Part shown: in pieces, positions 24,071 to 33,800 of the stretch | How the letters are laid out: the number at the start of each line of letters is the position of its first letter | Numbering within the stretch: position 1 is the first letter of the stretch | Virus record (IMG/VR): IMGVR_UViG_3300035680_000027 | Location: 1-40,929 of that record | Source of the DNA: a virus | Reading direction: 5' to 3' (one strand) | DNA: 40,929 nt | Notes under the pieces: model-generated | Database searches by the model: none | Told to the model about the DNA's origin: nothing | The model's input: the letters and a program-made list of their open reading frames with translations, nothing else | Made by a program: the position numbers and the translations under genes

Positions 24071-24762
24071 CCAACCACCCGGCCCAATACACGAACCGCA
24101 TTCTTGAACTTATGCAAGAACTGGCGACTGGCATCACCGGTATCGCCTTAGACCCGTTTGCGGGCGTTGGGAACATACATAAAATCGCCCACGACAAATT
24201 GCGGACTGTTGGCGTCGAACTGGAAGAAGAATGGGCCGGTCAGCACCCCGACACTATTCGTGGCGATGCCACACGCCTTCCATTTCCTCAGCACGCCTTT
24301 GACGCCGTGTTCACTAGCCCGGTGTACGGAAACCGAATGTCGGACTGTCACAACGCAACAGAACGCTGTAAAAGGTGCTTAGGTAATGGGTGCGACAACT
24401 GCGACCAAAAAGGGCGCAACGAATACAAGCGCCTTACCTACACGCACCGTTTAGGAAGGAAACTAACCGAAGGGAACGCTGGCGCTATGCAATGGGGCAA
24501 GCAATACCGTGATCTTCATGGCAAAGCGTGGCAAGAAGCGGTTCGTGTTCTGAAACCTAAAGGCATTTTTGTTCTAAACATTTCTGATCACATCAGAAAA
24601 GGGTTGGTCATGCCAGTAACGGCTTTCCACACCGCCACACTCACCCAACTAGGGATAGAGTGGAAGTACCGCATTCCGGTAGAAACCCCAAGAATGCGGT
24701 ACGGGCAAAATCACGAACTTCGGGTTGGACACGAAGATATTTATGTGGGAGTCAAAACATGA
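24067..24762 (+). CDS. DNA methyltransferase (N4/N6 amino type) with zinc-knuckle insertion
   Basis: The 231-residue product has the SAM site L-D-P-F-A-G-V-G (about 27-34), then G-D-A-T-R-L-P-F (about 64-71) and the catalytic motif as F-T-S-P-V-Y-G-N-R (about 81-89) in place of the usual S-P-P-Y. The later Y-T-H-R-L-G-R, G-A-M-Q-W-G, H-G-K-A-W-Q-E-A-V-R-V-L-K-P-K-G and L-N-I-S-D-H-I-R elements are familiar from phage amino-methylases. Between them is a C-x2-C-x4-C-x2-C knuckle (C-K-R-C-L-G-N-G-C-D-N-C, about 101-112). It presumably protects phage DNA from restriction or marks it. GTG 24067 overlaps the prior stop. The target site cannot be inferred. Confidence 0.78.
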   Translation: MTNHPAQYTNRILELMQELATGITGIALDPFAGVGNIHKIAHDKLRTVGVELEEEWAGQHPDTIRGDATRLPFPQHAFDAVFTSPVYGNRMSDCHNATERCKRCLGNGCDNCDQKGRNEYKRLTYTHRLGRKLTEGNAGAMQWGKQYRDLHGKAWQEAVRVLKPKGIFVLNISDHIRKGLVMPVTAFHTATLTQLGIEWKYRIPVETPRMRYGQNHELRVGHEDIYVGVKT

Positions 24763-25061
24763 ACCTGCTTTTAGATTTACTTGCCGTACACAGGCTGACC
24801 CGACTAATCACACGCGACGAAATCACGAACCCCTTGCGTGAAACCATCGAAAAAGAAATCGGTACAGCCGTAACCGCTAAAATCATTTCTCAAAGCACCG
24901 CCGACAAACTTATTTACCTGATGGGTTGCGACTGGTGCGCCTCAATTTGGGCAGCCTCATTTGCCTTGGCGATGCGCCGCTACATGCCCGATTTTTGGAA
25001 CAATCTCAAATACGTCTTGGCAGCATCAACTGTCACAGGCTTCATCGCAAGTTACGAGTAG
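24759..25061 (+). CDS. DUF1360-family protein
   Basis: The 100-residue product starts L-L-L-D-L-L-A-V-H-R-L-T-R-L-I-T-R-D and has the C-D-W-C-A-S-I-W-A-A-S-F-A-L-A segment (about 57-71) characteristic of DUF1360, a small family frequent in actinophages. The region around the C-D-W-C motif and the C-terminal V-L-A-A-S-T-V-T-G-F are hydrophobic, so membrane association is likely. Role unknown. ATG 24759 overlaps the methyltransferase stop by 4 bp. Confidence 0.75.
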   Translation: MNLLLDLLAVHRLTRLITRDEITNPLRETIEKEIGTAVTAKIISQSTADKLIYLMGCDWCASIWAASFALAMRRYMPDFWNNLKYVLAASTVTGFIASYE

Positions 25062-25065
25062 GAAA

Positions 25066-25254
25066 ATGCCGGGACCGAAACCAACAGCACCATTAGGCAC
25101 AGTCAGCAGTTACAAGAGGGCGATCCGCAACGGCCAAACCCCTAGCCGGGAATGCAAAGCGGCATGGGCCGCTTACCATCGTGTGCTGTACCGCAAACGC
25201 AAACAGCGCAAAGCAGCAGAAGCCGCCGAACGACGCCAAACTCCAAACGACTAA
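25066..25254 (+). CDS. small basic protein, last rightward gene (62 aa)
   Basis: ATG 25066 comes four bases after the DUF1360 stop with an AGGA just upstream. The product has a Pro/Gly-rich start (M-P-G-P-K-P-T-A-P) and then a strongly basic helical region with many Arg, Lys and Ala residues, suggesting nucleic-acid binding. No family was recognised. Its stop codon abuts the stop of the leftward gene at 25255 with no spacer. Confidence 0.55.
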   Translation: MPGPKPTAPLGTVSSYKRAIRNGQTPSRECKAAWAAYHRVLYRKRKQRKAAEAAERRQTPND

Positions 25255-25530
25255 TTACTCGGAACGCAAACCGATTTGTGGGCGACCCATAGAAGCCGCC
25301 AAATTGTTGATAGTCGTTTCTAACTGCTGAACATTGCGGGACTCATCAGCCATGTGCGCCCGCAACTCTGTTGACAAAGTATCCAAATCTTTATGAAGTT
25401 CAGCCAACGATTTTTCAAGATCGGTAACCCGATCAAACAGTTTTATAACAGCGCGAATACCACCAACCACCATTGAAAACATCGCAGCGTATGTCGCCAC
25501 GACAAGCGGGTGTGACCACAAATCTTCCAT
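25255..25530 (-). CDS. membrane-anchored coiled-coil protein, candidate holin or lysis accessory (91 aa)
   Basis: ATG at 25530 starts 3 bp after the endolysin stop. Residues about 8-28 (P-L-V-V-A-T-Y-A-A-M-F-S-M-V-V-G-G-I-R) form one hydrophobic segment, followed by a long charged helix with heptad spacing (about 33-80), probably a coiled coil. Size, single membrane span and position directly downstream of the amidase fit a class III-like holin or a spanin/holin accessory. Other phage membrane proteins look similar, so the role is inferred. It is the last gene of the leftward late operon. Confidence 0.6.
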   Translation of the reverse strand: MEDLWSHPLVVATYAAMFSMVVGGIRAVIKLFDRVTDLEKSLAELHKDLDTLSTELRAHMADESRNVQQLETTINNLAASMGRPQIGLRSE

Positions 25531-25532
25531 GA

Positions 25533-26324
25533 TCAGCCAGTTTTCAACCAATGCGTGTTGCGAATCTTCATCGCTCCGAACTCGGCGTTCGGGAAATCGC
25601 CACGAAACGGGACACCAAGCGACTGATACGCCTTCACATCTTCTTGCGTTTTGAGGCCAGTACGGTACGGCCCGGTCCAAAACAGCCAAATAGAGCCGTC
25701 TTTGGGGTCACGCCACATTTCTACAGGCTTCATCTCGTCGTCCTCAGGATCAGGTGGATTTACGTTTTCTAGGATACCGCGAATCAGCATGGCTTGAAGT
25801 TGCCCTCGTTGCGGGTGCTTCGTCCAAGCGTCGCTGCGGTTGTATGGCTGGGCGTCACCGTGCGTTGTCAATCCGGCGGCAAAAAGTGTTTGATCCGCAG
25901 GAATGAAGTTGGCTGATGTTATCGGATCGAAATTGTTGCGAATCCAAAACGCATAGATTTCATTGGCGGCACGCTTTACTGCCGCTTGGGTCCAAGCATT
26001 ACTAACGTCAAGATCGGTGCTGCGGCAAGCAAAAGAAATTCCCCAAGTGCGGCTATTGAAGTTCTTGACCTCACAATGAAAAGCCGTGTACGAGTCCGGC
26101 ATCAAAAATACCGTCGAATCCGAATCAACGATCACATGATAAGAACCGTATTCGGTTCTGCGAGCGATATAGGCTGCAACGTTTTCAGCCCCGGTGTCCG
26201 GCCCCACGTTGTCCATAATTGATTCTGTGGTGTGGACAAGAACGCCGCCCGTCATTGGGTTGGCGCGTGTCGTGTGAAACTGTTGGATCGCCGGAGGGTG
26301 ATCAAGAAGATAATACGAAGTCAT
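25533..26324 (-). CDS. N-acetylmuramoyl-L-alanine amidase endolysin (Amidase_2 type)
   Basis: The 263-residue protein cleaves the amide bond between N-acetylmuramic acid and the peptide stem during lysis. The first zinc histidine is H31 (G-V-L-V-H-T-T-E-S). The second is probably H155 in T-T-H-G-D-A-Q-P, with D165 in R-S-D-A-W as third ligand. H63 (G-S-Y-H-V-I-V-D) fits the usual Y-H core. After an acidic linker (about 186-198) comes a Trp/Tyr-rich C-terminal domain (about 200-263), likely for cell-wall binding. No signal peptide is seen, consistent with holin-dependent export. It lies 9 bp downstream of the last minor tail gene. Confidence 0.85.
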   Translation of the reverse strand: MTSYYLLDHPPAIQQFHTTRANPMTGGVLVHTTESIMDNVGPDTGAENVAAYIARRTEYGSYHVIVDSDSTVFLMPDSYTAFHCEVKNFNSRTWGISFACRSTDLDVSNAWTQAAVKRAANEIYAFWIRNNFDPITSANFIPADQTLFAAGLTTHGDAQPYNRSDAWTKHPQRGQLQAMLIRGILENVNPPDPEDDEMKPVEMWRDPKDGSIWLFWTGPYRTGLKTQEDVKAYQSLGVPFRGDFPNAEFGAMKIRNTHWLKTG

Positions 26325-26333
26325 TCAATAATT

Positions 26334-27053
26334 CTATCTAATGAATTGTGCGGCGTTGATTGGGCCGCTGTCCGTCACCAAAACATGAATAAATGTATAG
26401 CAACCGACACTTGAAGGATCATCTATTTTCAAATAAGTAAATACATCAACCGTTTGAAGTGTGGCTTCCGGGTAAGAGGTCGTACCAAAAACTGTTCCCG
26501 TAATTCGAGACTGCTGGCTGTCGTAAGCACAGGTTTGGTAATCAAGATAAAAACTGGTAGATCCGTTTGGGCCGGGAAAGTACCAAGGGGACAAATCAAT
26601 CTGTGGTTGAAAATCAAAACAGCCGTTCCAACCTCCGGCCTGCACATATAAAGAAGCAGTCAAATCAAATCTATACATCCTGTTGGGTTCTGCATAAAAC
26701 GTAAAACTTGGAAACTCTATAAGTTGAGTTTCGTCTGTTTCGATCAAAATGTCGTCTACGTCCTGTGCATAATCAACAACAATTTGTCCGGCTTCGGTTC
26801 TTCTGCCGATAGTGCCAACGACATACACGCCTCTAGGCGGATCAAACATCACCATCGCCCGGTCGCCCTCACCCAAATCGGCAAACAACATGCGGGCCTG
26901 AACAGTAATCCCATCAGGATCGCTGTCCATCACAAGAATCGCCGTAGAACCATCTTCCGAAACCTCAGAAATAGTTCCCGGCAATAATGACGGGATATCA
27001 GAAGGGCGTGCCTCCATCGCTTGCACAACAAGCCGAATGTCCTGAACGTCCAT
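26334..27053 (-). CDS. tail tip / minor tail protein with OB-fold N-terminus (239 aa)
   Basis: Residues about 25-82 (G-T-I-S-E-V-S-E-D-G-S-T-A-I-L-V, then G-D-R-A-M-V-M-F-D-P-P-R-G-V-Y-V-V-G-T-I) read as a five-stranded OB-fold like that of tail-tip and gp5/VgrG-type proteins. The rest (about 110-239) is beta-rich with aromatic residues and four cysteines, consistent with a receptor- or surface-binding domain. Its start codon shares one base with the preceding stop. Position at the 3' end of the tail genes fits a distal tail component. Confidence 0.55.
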   Translation of the reverse strand: MDVQDIRLVVQAMEARPSDIPSLLPGTISEVSEDGSTAILVMDSDPDGITVQARMLFADLGEGDRAMVMFDPPRGVYVVGTIGRRTEAGQIVVDYAQDVDDILIETDETQLIEFPSFTFYAEPNRMYRFDLTASLYVQAGGWNGCFDFQPQIDLSPWYFPGPNGSTSFYLDYQTCAYDSQQSRITGTVFGTTSYPEATLQTVDVFTYLKIDDPSSVGCYTFIHVLVTDSGPINAAQFIR

Positions 27054-28069
27054 TACGTCAACCTCAATTCAGAAACAACCGTGTGCGACATAAGACCACC
27101 AACCGACATATCAAAATCCCAAGACAACTCGCGATAAATCGTATTGTTCACTTCGACAAGAGCGAAACAATCATGCGCCGGATTTGGAACAGCACCAAAA
27201 TTGATTGTTCGGTAACTCGCCACCGAAGTTGACGCCACCAATTCCGCCAACTGCTGAGCCTGATAAACATTATCAATGCCTTGCTCGCGAATCACCTGAG
27301 CGATTCGTCGCCCATTGCGGCGCACAACACTATTCGGTGCATTCGACGGCACTTCGGCAGTTGCCACAACCGCCCCGTCCTGAGCGCCCGAACCGACAAC
27401 TATAAAAACGTTGGGTGCGTCCAAATAATCCGAACCCTCAACTCTTGTATCAAACACAATTGAAGAACCGTCATAGGTGGCGGCAGGTTCAGCGTTGTTC
27501 GGGGAAAGTGGCCTCAACCGCAACACACCATCACGGTCAAAATGCGGAGGCAGAAACCCGGCGAGGACACACAAACCATTCAACGCGTTTTCAAAAGTGC
27601 TGCCAACCGGATACGCAACCGGTTCACCAAGCACTTCGCCCGAAGGTTCAATAATGCGACGTTCAATCCCGGCAATATCGCAAATGCGGATCAAAGCGTC
27701 CGAAATGGACTCTCCGACCCTGCCCGACAAATTGTAAGGAGAAGCAGTCGCCAAAAAAGAACCGTGATCCACCAAATACGGTTCGGCAGGGGCCAGCAAA
27801 CCATCGCCCAAAAACCTTTGCTGATCAGAAGCAACAGCCAACATTCCAAGTCGAACAGCGGAACCATCTGACCTTTTGAAAACCGGAACAAGCCAGTCAT
27901 TCAATTTGTCTATCTGCGCCCATTCAGAAGTTTCAAAAGTTACGCCACGCGCCACCCTTTGAACGGTGGCGCTACCGTCCCAAGACAGCGTTCCCCCGCT
28001 CCCAGCGATAACACCGGTCAAAGCGCCGGTGCTGTCCGCTACAGCCCATTCAACAGCGAACGCAGTCAC
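27053..28069 (-). CDS. minor tail protein, probable tail hub (338 aa)
   Basis: The protein is mostly beta, with segments typical of siphovirus hub proteins. The N-terminal region reads W-D-G-S-A-T-V-Q-R-V-A-R-G-V-T-F-E (about 29-46), a middle domain has S-A-L-I-R-I-C-D-I-A-G-I-like helices (about 124-136), and Y-D-G-S-S-I-V-F-D-T lies further on. It follows the large minor tail gene with a 4-bp overlap and precedes the OB-fold gene, the usual place of the hub in actinophage tail modules. The assignment is mostly contextual. Confidence 0.55.
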   Translation of the reverse strand: MTAFAVEWAVADSTGALTGVIAGSGGTLSWDGSATVQRVARGVTFETSEWAQIDKLNDWLVPVFKRSDGSAVRLGMLAVASDQQRFLGDGLLAPAEPYLVDHGSFLATASPYNLSGRVGESISDALIRICDIAGIERRIIEPSGEVLGEPVAYPVGSTFENALNGLCVLAGFLPPHFDRDGVLRLRPLSPNNAEPAATYDGSSIVFDTRVEGSDYLDAPNVFIVVGSGAQDGAVVATAEVPSNAPNSVVRRNGRRIAQVIREQGIDNVYQAQQLAELVASTSVASYRTINFGAVPNPAHDCFALVEVNNTIYRELSWDFDMSVGGLMSHTVVSELRLT

Positions 28070-30834
28070 GATGAGGGCACAAACGGTGCCGGAGGGGTCG
28101 GCGGCTCCAAGGCCGGGGCAAGAATGGCAAGAAGTTGCAAGGAGATAAGCACACCATCGCCCGAATCAACAACCGTGACCGGTGAAGGTGTCCGAGTCAA
28201 CTCGCGGATAGTTGTCTGCATCCGATACTGGCTTCCCGGTTCAGTATCAACACCGGTAGGTGTTTGAATGCTGCTGAACCAACGGTTGCCGTTATTGTCC
28301 GTCACGCAAACATAAGGCAGACGCACCAGTTGTGTAAAGGGTTCGCTGAGCGGACGTTTGTTTCCGGCGAGAAAAAGCAGTCTGTCGAAAATGCGTCGGC
28401 CTTGGTTATCGAAAGTTGAAATGTCGGGTGTGAAATTCGCTGCCCCCGCCGCCGTCAAAAGGAAATCAACGGCGAACTGGTCCAAACGGTCAGTCAGTCC
28501 ACGGGCCTCTACAGCGCCGTCACGCCCCTCAAACTCATAGTAGGAAACAGTTTCTAGGAATTCGTAGGAACGGGTACCAACATCGTTGAACCACAGATTC
28601 AACGGCGGCACTTCGTTTGTAGACAAAAAGTATCCGCAACGTTCGTCATCGGGGATAACGATTTCGATTTCTTCGCTCCACTCGGAAGTGAAACCGATAT
28701 CGCTTACCAATCTGATTCGGTAATGGTTTTCGGACACCCCCAACGAACTGCGGTTTGCTTCATAATCTGACACCGAATACGTTTCTTCTGTTCCGTCAAC
28801 GTCAGCGTAAAAAATGGTTTGCCAACCGGTATCAAAATTGTTGCCGCTGACCACAAGAGTTTTGCGCTGAATCTCGTAATACCCGAGCAGCGAACAGTCG
28901 TCAGGGTCGTCTTGACCGTCCCATTCCAATGTGACCGAAGGCCCATAAACGCCCGTATCGAAATCAACGTAAGTTGCGGAAAAGCCTGTCGGCATTTCAG
29001 GTGTCGCCCCCACAACCACCGAAACATCGGCATCTTCACGAAGAACCCACGGATCGCCACCGGGGTTGCCTTCCACATCGCCGCCAGCGGCGTAATACGC
29101 GTCACCGCCATAGGTGACAACATCAACATCTTCGCTAGCGATAGTTGCGTTGGGGCGGGTAATGCCGGTATTCAAGGTCAGCACTTGCCAGCCTTCTGAA
29201 CCGCCCCCGTATACAACGAACATGACGATGTGATCGCTATCGGAAGTATTCCAAGCGTCCTCAACCAATTCCAATTCAAACTTCTGCCACTTGCCGGGAA
29301 ATTGCAAATCCGAAGGTCGGATAATAGGAGAAGTCGCTTCAAGAACATAGTTTGAATCCACCACATAAACGACCATGAAACTGTCAGGCTGCGCCTCAGT
29401 TATTGAACGTGCCCAAAACCTGACTTTGTAATCAACGCCGACCTGAGGCGTGAACGTCACGCCTTGCCAAAGTTGAGGGCGGTCAGGATCACGCACCAAA
29501 CCCAACTCGCCGTCGCCGTCCGTGATATACGCATACGGCTGCCCATCATCTGACAAAGCATTCGCATCATCGTCATACAAAACCACCGCGGGCGCATAAT
29601 CTGTTTGATTCCCAACCGTGCGAGGAATCCCATAAAGAAACTCGGGTTGTGTTTCATACACCCCGTTTTGAGGGCCTGAACCGTCGCCCAAAGCCCTAAT
29701 AGACAAACCTTGTGTGGAAAGAGCAGGACGCCAATCAACTGATTGCTGCTGAAAAATGCGAGCATTGAACAAATAGGAGTTGCCTGAACCCTTCACCCAA
29801 TCCGTGCCACCAATCGTTTCAACGTCCCATTCGTTCCAACCAAAGAACTGCTGATCGTCAACACGGATCGCTTGCGCGGCACGAGTTTCCGTCACAACTT
29901 CAACATCAGCCCAAGCCTCATAAATCACACCAGCGGTAACCTGACGAACCTCAGGATCATTAGGACGCGACATAAGCCACATCACCGAATTGTCTTGCTC
30001 GGTTGTGTTGAAATCCTCCAACTCGGCTTCTGTCCAAGCACGGCCAGTATTCGGGTTTTGATACCAAGTGTAAGAAACTACGGACGGGGAGGACGGCATG
30101 ATTTGTGCCTGACCCCACCGGATAATGCCGTCCACCGAAATAGCGGGTCGAATCCGGTAAGGCTGATCGTATTCGCCCGATCTTGCCCTCGGCTCAACAA
30201 TGCGCTGGCACAAACAGGCAACCGTCAAACCAATAATGCGTTGCCCACCAACACCCGATTCCAAATCATCAACATAAAAAGCCCATTGAGAAAACGAAGA
30301 AGTGTAATCGCCGGCAACCGGAGTGAGTGGCGTAGGAACCAAGCCAAGAAACTGACGGTTGATAACAGGCACCGGATCATCAAATACCGGTCCAATCAAA
30401 TTCAAATAGCCTGCGTACAAACCTTCGACCGAAGGATCACCCAACAAATTCACCCATTTGTCAGGGGTGGGAGAAACATCGTCCATTCGTGTCTGATCAA
30501 CCGATTCGACACGCGAATTGGCGGAATACCAACGGCCACCGGTCGGACGAATAAACAGAGAAGAATCTGCGTCGTCCGTGTACGAATACCGGTCAACCGT
30601 TCGATTTACCGGCTGAACCGTGGCCGCATCATAAATATCAATAACGTCATACGCGTTCGGAACAGCAACAGAAGAAAAAGTCCACATCTTCGTGACAGTT
30701 TCCGTAGCCGTAGATTCCATAACCCACGAATAAGAAGTTTCACCAGTCCCACCAACAGGACGATCAACTTCGCGCAGCGGTGCCCACTCCAAACCAAAAG
30801 CGCAATCAGTATCAGCGTTAGGATTCCAACTCAT
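28066..30834 (-). CDS. large minor tail protein with jelly-roll and fibronectin III-like domains (922 aa)
   Basis: The gene follows the tape measure with an ATGA overlap, the standard position of the distal tail/baseplate protein. The first about 400 residues are beta-rich with many Trp and Tyr. Residues about 455-560 (Y-K-V-R-F-W-A-R-S, G-K-W-Q-K-F-E-L-E) resemble CBM4/9-type jelly-roll carbohydrate-binding modules. Residues about 605-720 (P-T-G-F-S-A-T-Y, L-G-Y-Y-E-I-Q-R, Y-R-I-R-L-V-S-D-I-G) look like a fibronectin III domain. A C-terminal part (about 740-922) is probably the tail-binding region. Surface glycan binding is a reasonable inference. Confidence 0.7.
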   Translation of the reverse strand: MSWNPNADTDCAFGLEWAPLREVDRPVGGTGETSYSWVMESTATETVTKMWTFSSVAVPNAYDVIDIYDAATVQPVNRTVDRYSYTDDADSSLFIRPTGGRWYSANSRVESVDQTRMDDVSPTPDKWVNLLGDPSVEGLYAGYLNLIGPVFDDPVPVINRQFLGLVPTPLTPVAGDYTSSFSQWAFYVDDLESGVGGQRIIGLTVACLCQRIVEPRARSGEYDQPYRIRPAISVDGIIRWGQAQIMPSSPSVVSYTWYQNPNTGRAWTEAELEDFNTTEQDNSVMWLMSRPNDPEVRQVTAGVIYEAWADVEVVTETRAAQAIRVDDQQFFGWNEWDVETIGGTDWVKGSGNSYLFNARIFQQQSVDWRPALSTQGLSIRALGDGSGPQNGVYETQPEFLYGIPRTVGNQTDYAPAVVLYDDDANALSDDGQPYAYITDGDGELGLVRDPDRPQLWQGVTFTPQVGVDYKVRFWARSITEAQPDSFMVVYVVDSNYVLEATSPIIRPSDLQFPGKWQKFELELVEDAWNTSDSDHIVMFVVYGGGSEGWQVLTLNTGITRPNATIASEDVDVVTYGGDAYYAAGGDVEGNPGGDPWVLREDADVSVVVGATPEMPTGFSATYVDFDTGVYGPSVTLEWDGQDDPDDCSLLGYYEIQRKTLVVSGNNFDTGWQTIFYADVDGTEETYSVSDYEANRSSLGVSENHYRIRLVSDIGFTSEWSEEIEIVIPDDERCGYFLSTNEVPPLNLWFNDVGTRSYEFLETVSYYEFEGRDGAVEARGLTDRLDQFAVDFLLTAAGAANFTPDISTFDNQGRRIFDRLLFLAGNKRPLSEPFTQLVRLPYVCVTDNNGNRWFSSIQTPTGVDTEPGSQYRMQTTIRELTRTPSPVTVVDSGDGVLISLQLLAILAPALEPPTPPAPFVPSS

Positions 30835-33800
30835 GCCATTCTCGCTTCCAACTGCAACACACGACGCAACTCCGTCGCCGCCGCACGACCAATCTGAGAA
30901 CCCATAGCCGGATCAGCATTACCGTTGATCGTCACAGGAACCGTCACCGAAATATTACTAACCCCGCCACCACCGCCGCCAACATTGCCAGCAGAACCAA
31001 TCACGTTCGCAGCCGCCCGATCAGACACCGGAGAAGTCCGTTCCAAACCTCGGGCCAAACCATTCACAAGATCACGACCGATCCCTTCCCAAACCTTAGA
31101 AGGAGATTCGGTTTCGGCCTCCGCTTTTGCCGCTTCTTCCGCATCACGAATAATTTGAGCGGCCACCTGAGCAACAGACGAAGCATTGTCACGCAAACCG
31201 CGCTTCAAACCTTCCGCCAAAGCAGAACCCAAATACCAACCGGTCATATCCGCTTCGTCGCTGTAATTCTCAACAACGTAAGTGAAACCACGAACCAGTT
31301 CGTCACCAATAAAAGCACGATTATCGTAAGCGCCCCTACCGATACCGCTCGCAATAACAAACCCGGTGTATAGCGACGCAAAAGACGTATCGGCAGATAC
31401 CCGCAACAAAACATCGTTCACGGTTTGCGTCAAAGACGGCACACCATTTTGAAGTGTTTCTTCCAAACCATCTATGATTCGCGCCCCAGCAAAAATGCCT
31501 ACAAGACGGGCAAAGAATTCTGATCGGCTTGAAGCGTTGGCGAGAATGACCGCAAAGTTGGTGGCGAGAACCCCGCCGTTGTTCGCAACAGTTTCACTTG
31601 CGCTTTCCACATAAGCAGTACCAGCAGCAGCGCCCTGTTCCTCTGCCGTGGCGACAGCAGCCTCACCCTGTTCTTGCACACGGTCCGCAAGAGGGTTCGC
31701 AGGGTCAAATGCGTCCAAACCTCGGAATCCGCGATCCCAACCGGCACGACTGCCCTGCGCCAAAACCTCTGTTTCGATTTCAAATTCAGGTTGTTTATCT
31801 TTGACATACCCAAGCGCAGCGTCAATATCTTCTTGGGTAATGGGAAGCCACGGGGCTTTCAAACGCAGCAGATTAGCCAATTCGTCTAATTGCTCGCCTT
31901 CCAAACCAAAACGGCTTGCATAAGCAATCGCAGCAGCAATACGGGCTTCGTTACGAGCATTTTCCTCAATGGCAAACATGCGCTGCAAATGGGCGTCCAA
32001 CTCTGCCTCATCGCCACCGTACGCCTCTAGCAAAATCGCTGTCCGTTCAGCACCGACCTGTGCCGCAACTTGCAAAATACCAAGACGGTTTTCTTCCGAA
32101 AGACGAATCAAGGTGTCCGACCAGTTCAACGTATCTTGAAGATTTTTATCAAGATTCGCTGAAATCTCAGCAAAAGAACCGCCTTCCTCGCGACTCAGTT
32201 CGCTAAACGCGTCAATGACGGAAGGGACGTTACCGACAACCGTGTCGGTAAACTCTTGGACTTCTTTTGTAAAATCGTCAACAAACTTTTGTGCAGCCTC
32301 AGCATCGCCGCCAAAAGCGAGTGTCGCCTCACTCAAAATCCTTGTCGAATCAGCACCCAACGCCAATTGCTGCCGGTAAGAATCGAGTTGCGTGCCCAAA
32401 GTCTGCAAATCGGCAGCGGCCTGACCGGAAGCAAGATTCGCTTCATCTTGAGAACGTTTCTGCCTCACTATTTCATCATTGGTTCTTTGGATCGCAGCCT
32501 TGTAATCAATTTGTCCCGTTTCGGCGTTCGTGACGGCTTGGATCGTGTCCCTTCTGAATTGATCGCTAAGTTGATTTTGGGTGACAAGCAAATTGAATGC
32601 TGCTTCGTTAGTCGCCCCATAACTTCCGGTCAAACGATTGTATTCGTCAGCAATAGTATTTCTTGCGCCGGTTGTATCACGAGTAAGGAATAACGCTTCG
32701 CGTTCAGCGTCCGTCAACTTGGCAATTTGTTCAGCGGTGTATTCCACGCCACCGGCATAACTTCTCAAAACCCCGCCGTCGCTAATAGAGGCGAGGGCTT
32801 GCAAGAACTCATTCAAACCTTGCGAGCCACCCTCAACAAAACCTTGAAATTGCTCAATCGAAATTCCCGTTTCAGCAAGTGCTTCTACCAACTTCTCATT
32901 TTTCAAAATTTCCGATTCGGTCACATAATCGCTTAGGGCAGTCGTATACGCAAGAACCGCTGCCTCAACATCAGTAATCGCAGAAGCGGTAGCCAACGTA
33001 GACTGAATAACATCATCAAAAACGGGGGGAGTTTCACGACTTTTGGCGATCAAAAAACCAATAGCAGCCGCCAAAGCAGCCGCAGCAGCGATATATGGTG
33101 CGGTGACAATCACCGCAGTTTGAACCGTAGCGATGTATTGGTAAATGTTTTGAATGATTCCAAATAGGGCGGGAGCCAAAGTTTTGAATGCTCGTGCAGA
33201 ACCTAGAGTTTCAATGGTTTGATAAAGCAAGAAAACAACTGGTATCGCTGCGCCAGTTGCTTCTGTCAAGGCTGCAAATGCTTCAATGACCGGCGTGACA
33301 AGAAACGCAAATCCTTCGATCAAGCCTGCAAAAGCGCCACCGAAAATATCAAAGAGCGGCTCAAAAGCGGTCACGAGATTTCCGACCGCATCAGCCAAAG
33401 CATCAAAAGTTGGTTGCAGCCGGTCAATCAAGTTGTTGAAAGTATCAACCAATTGTGTCGTGATCGGAACCAACGCTTCAAAAAGACGATCCGCAATCGG
33501 CAGCAACGCCAAAGCCAAATCGCCAATCACGCCAACTACGCTTGTGGCAACAGGAACCAAATCTGTAAGGATCGCAAGAATCGGAACAACAAGCGGCTTA
33601 CCGAATTCTTCCAATGTGTCAGCAAAAAGGACTTTTAGGTTGCTGAGCGCAATAATCGGGTTTTGCGCCGCCAAAGCAACGTTGCGTTCAATCGCAGAAC
33701 CAAATTGTTCAGACGCGAGCGAAGCGCCAGCAGCAAACAATTCAAACTGCGTGAATGCGGAGTTCAGTTCTTTGCCTGTTTGCTCTGCGGCACGCGCCCG

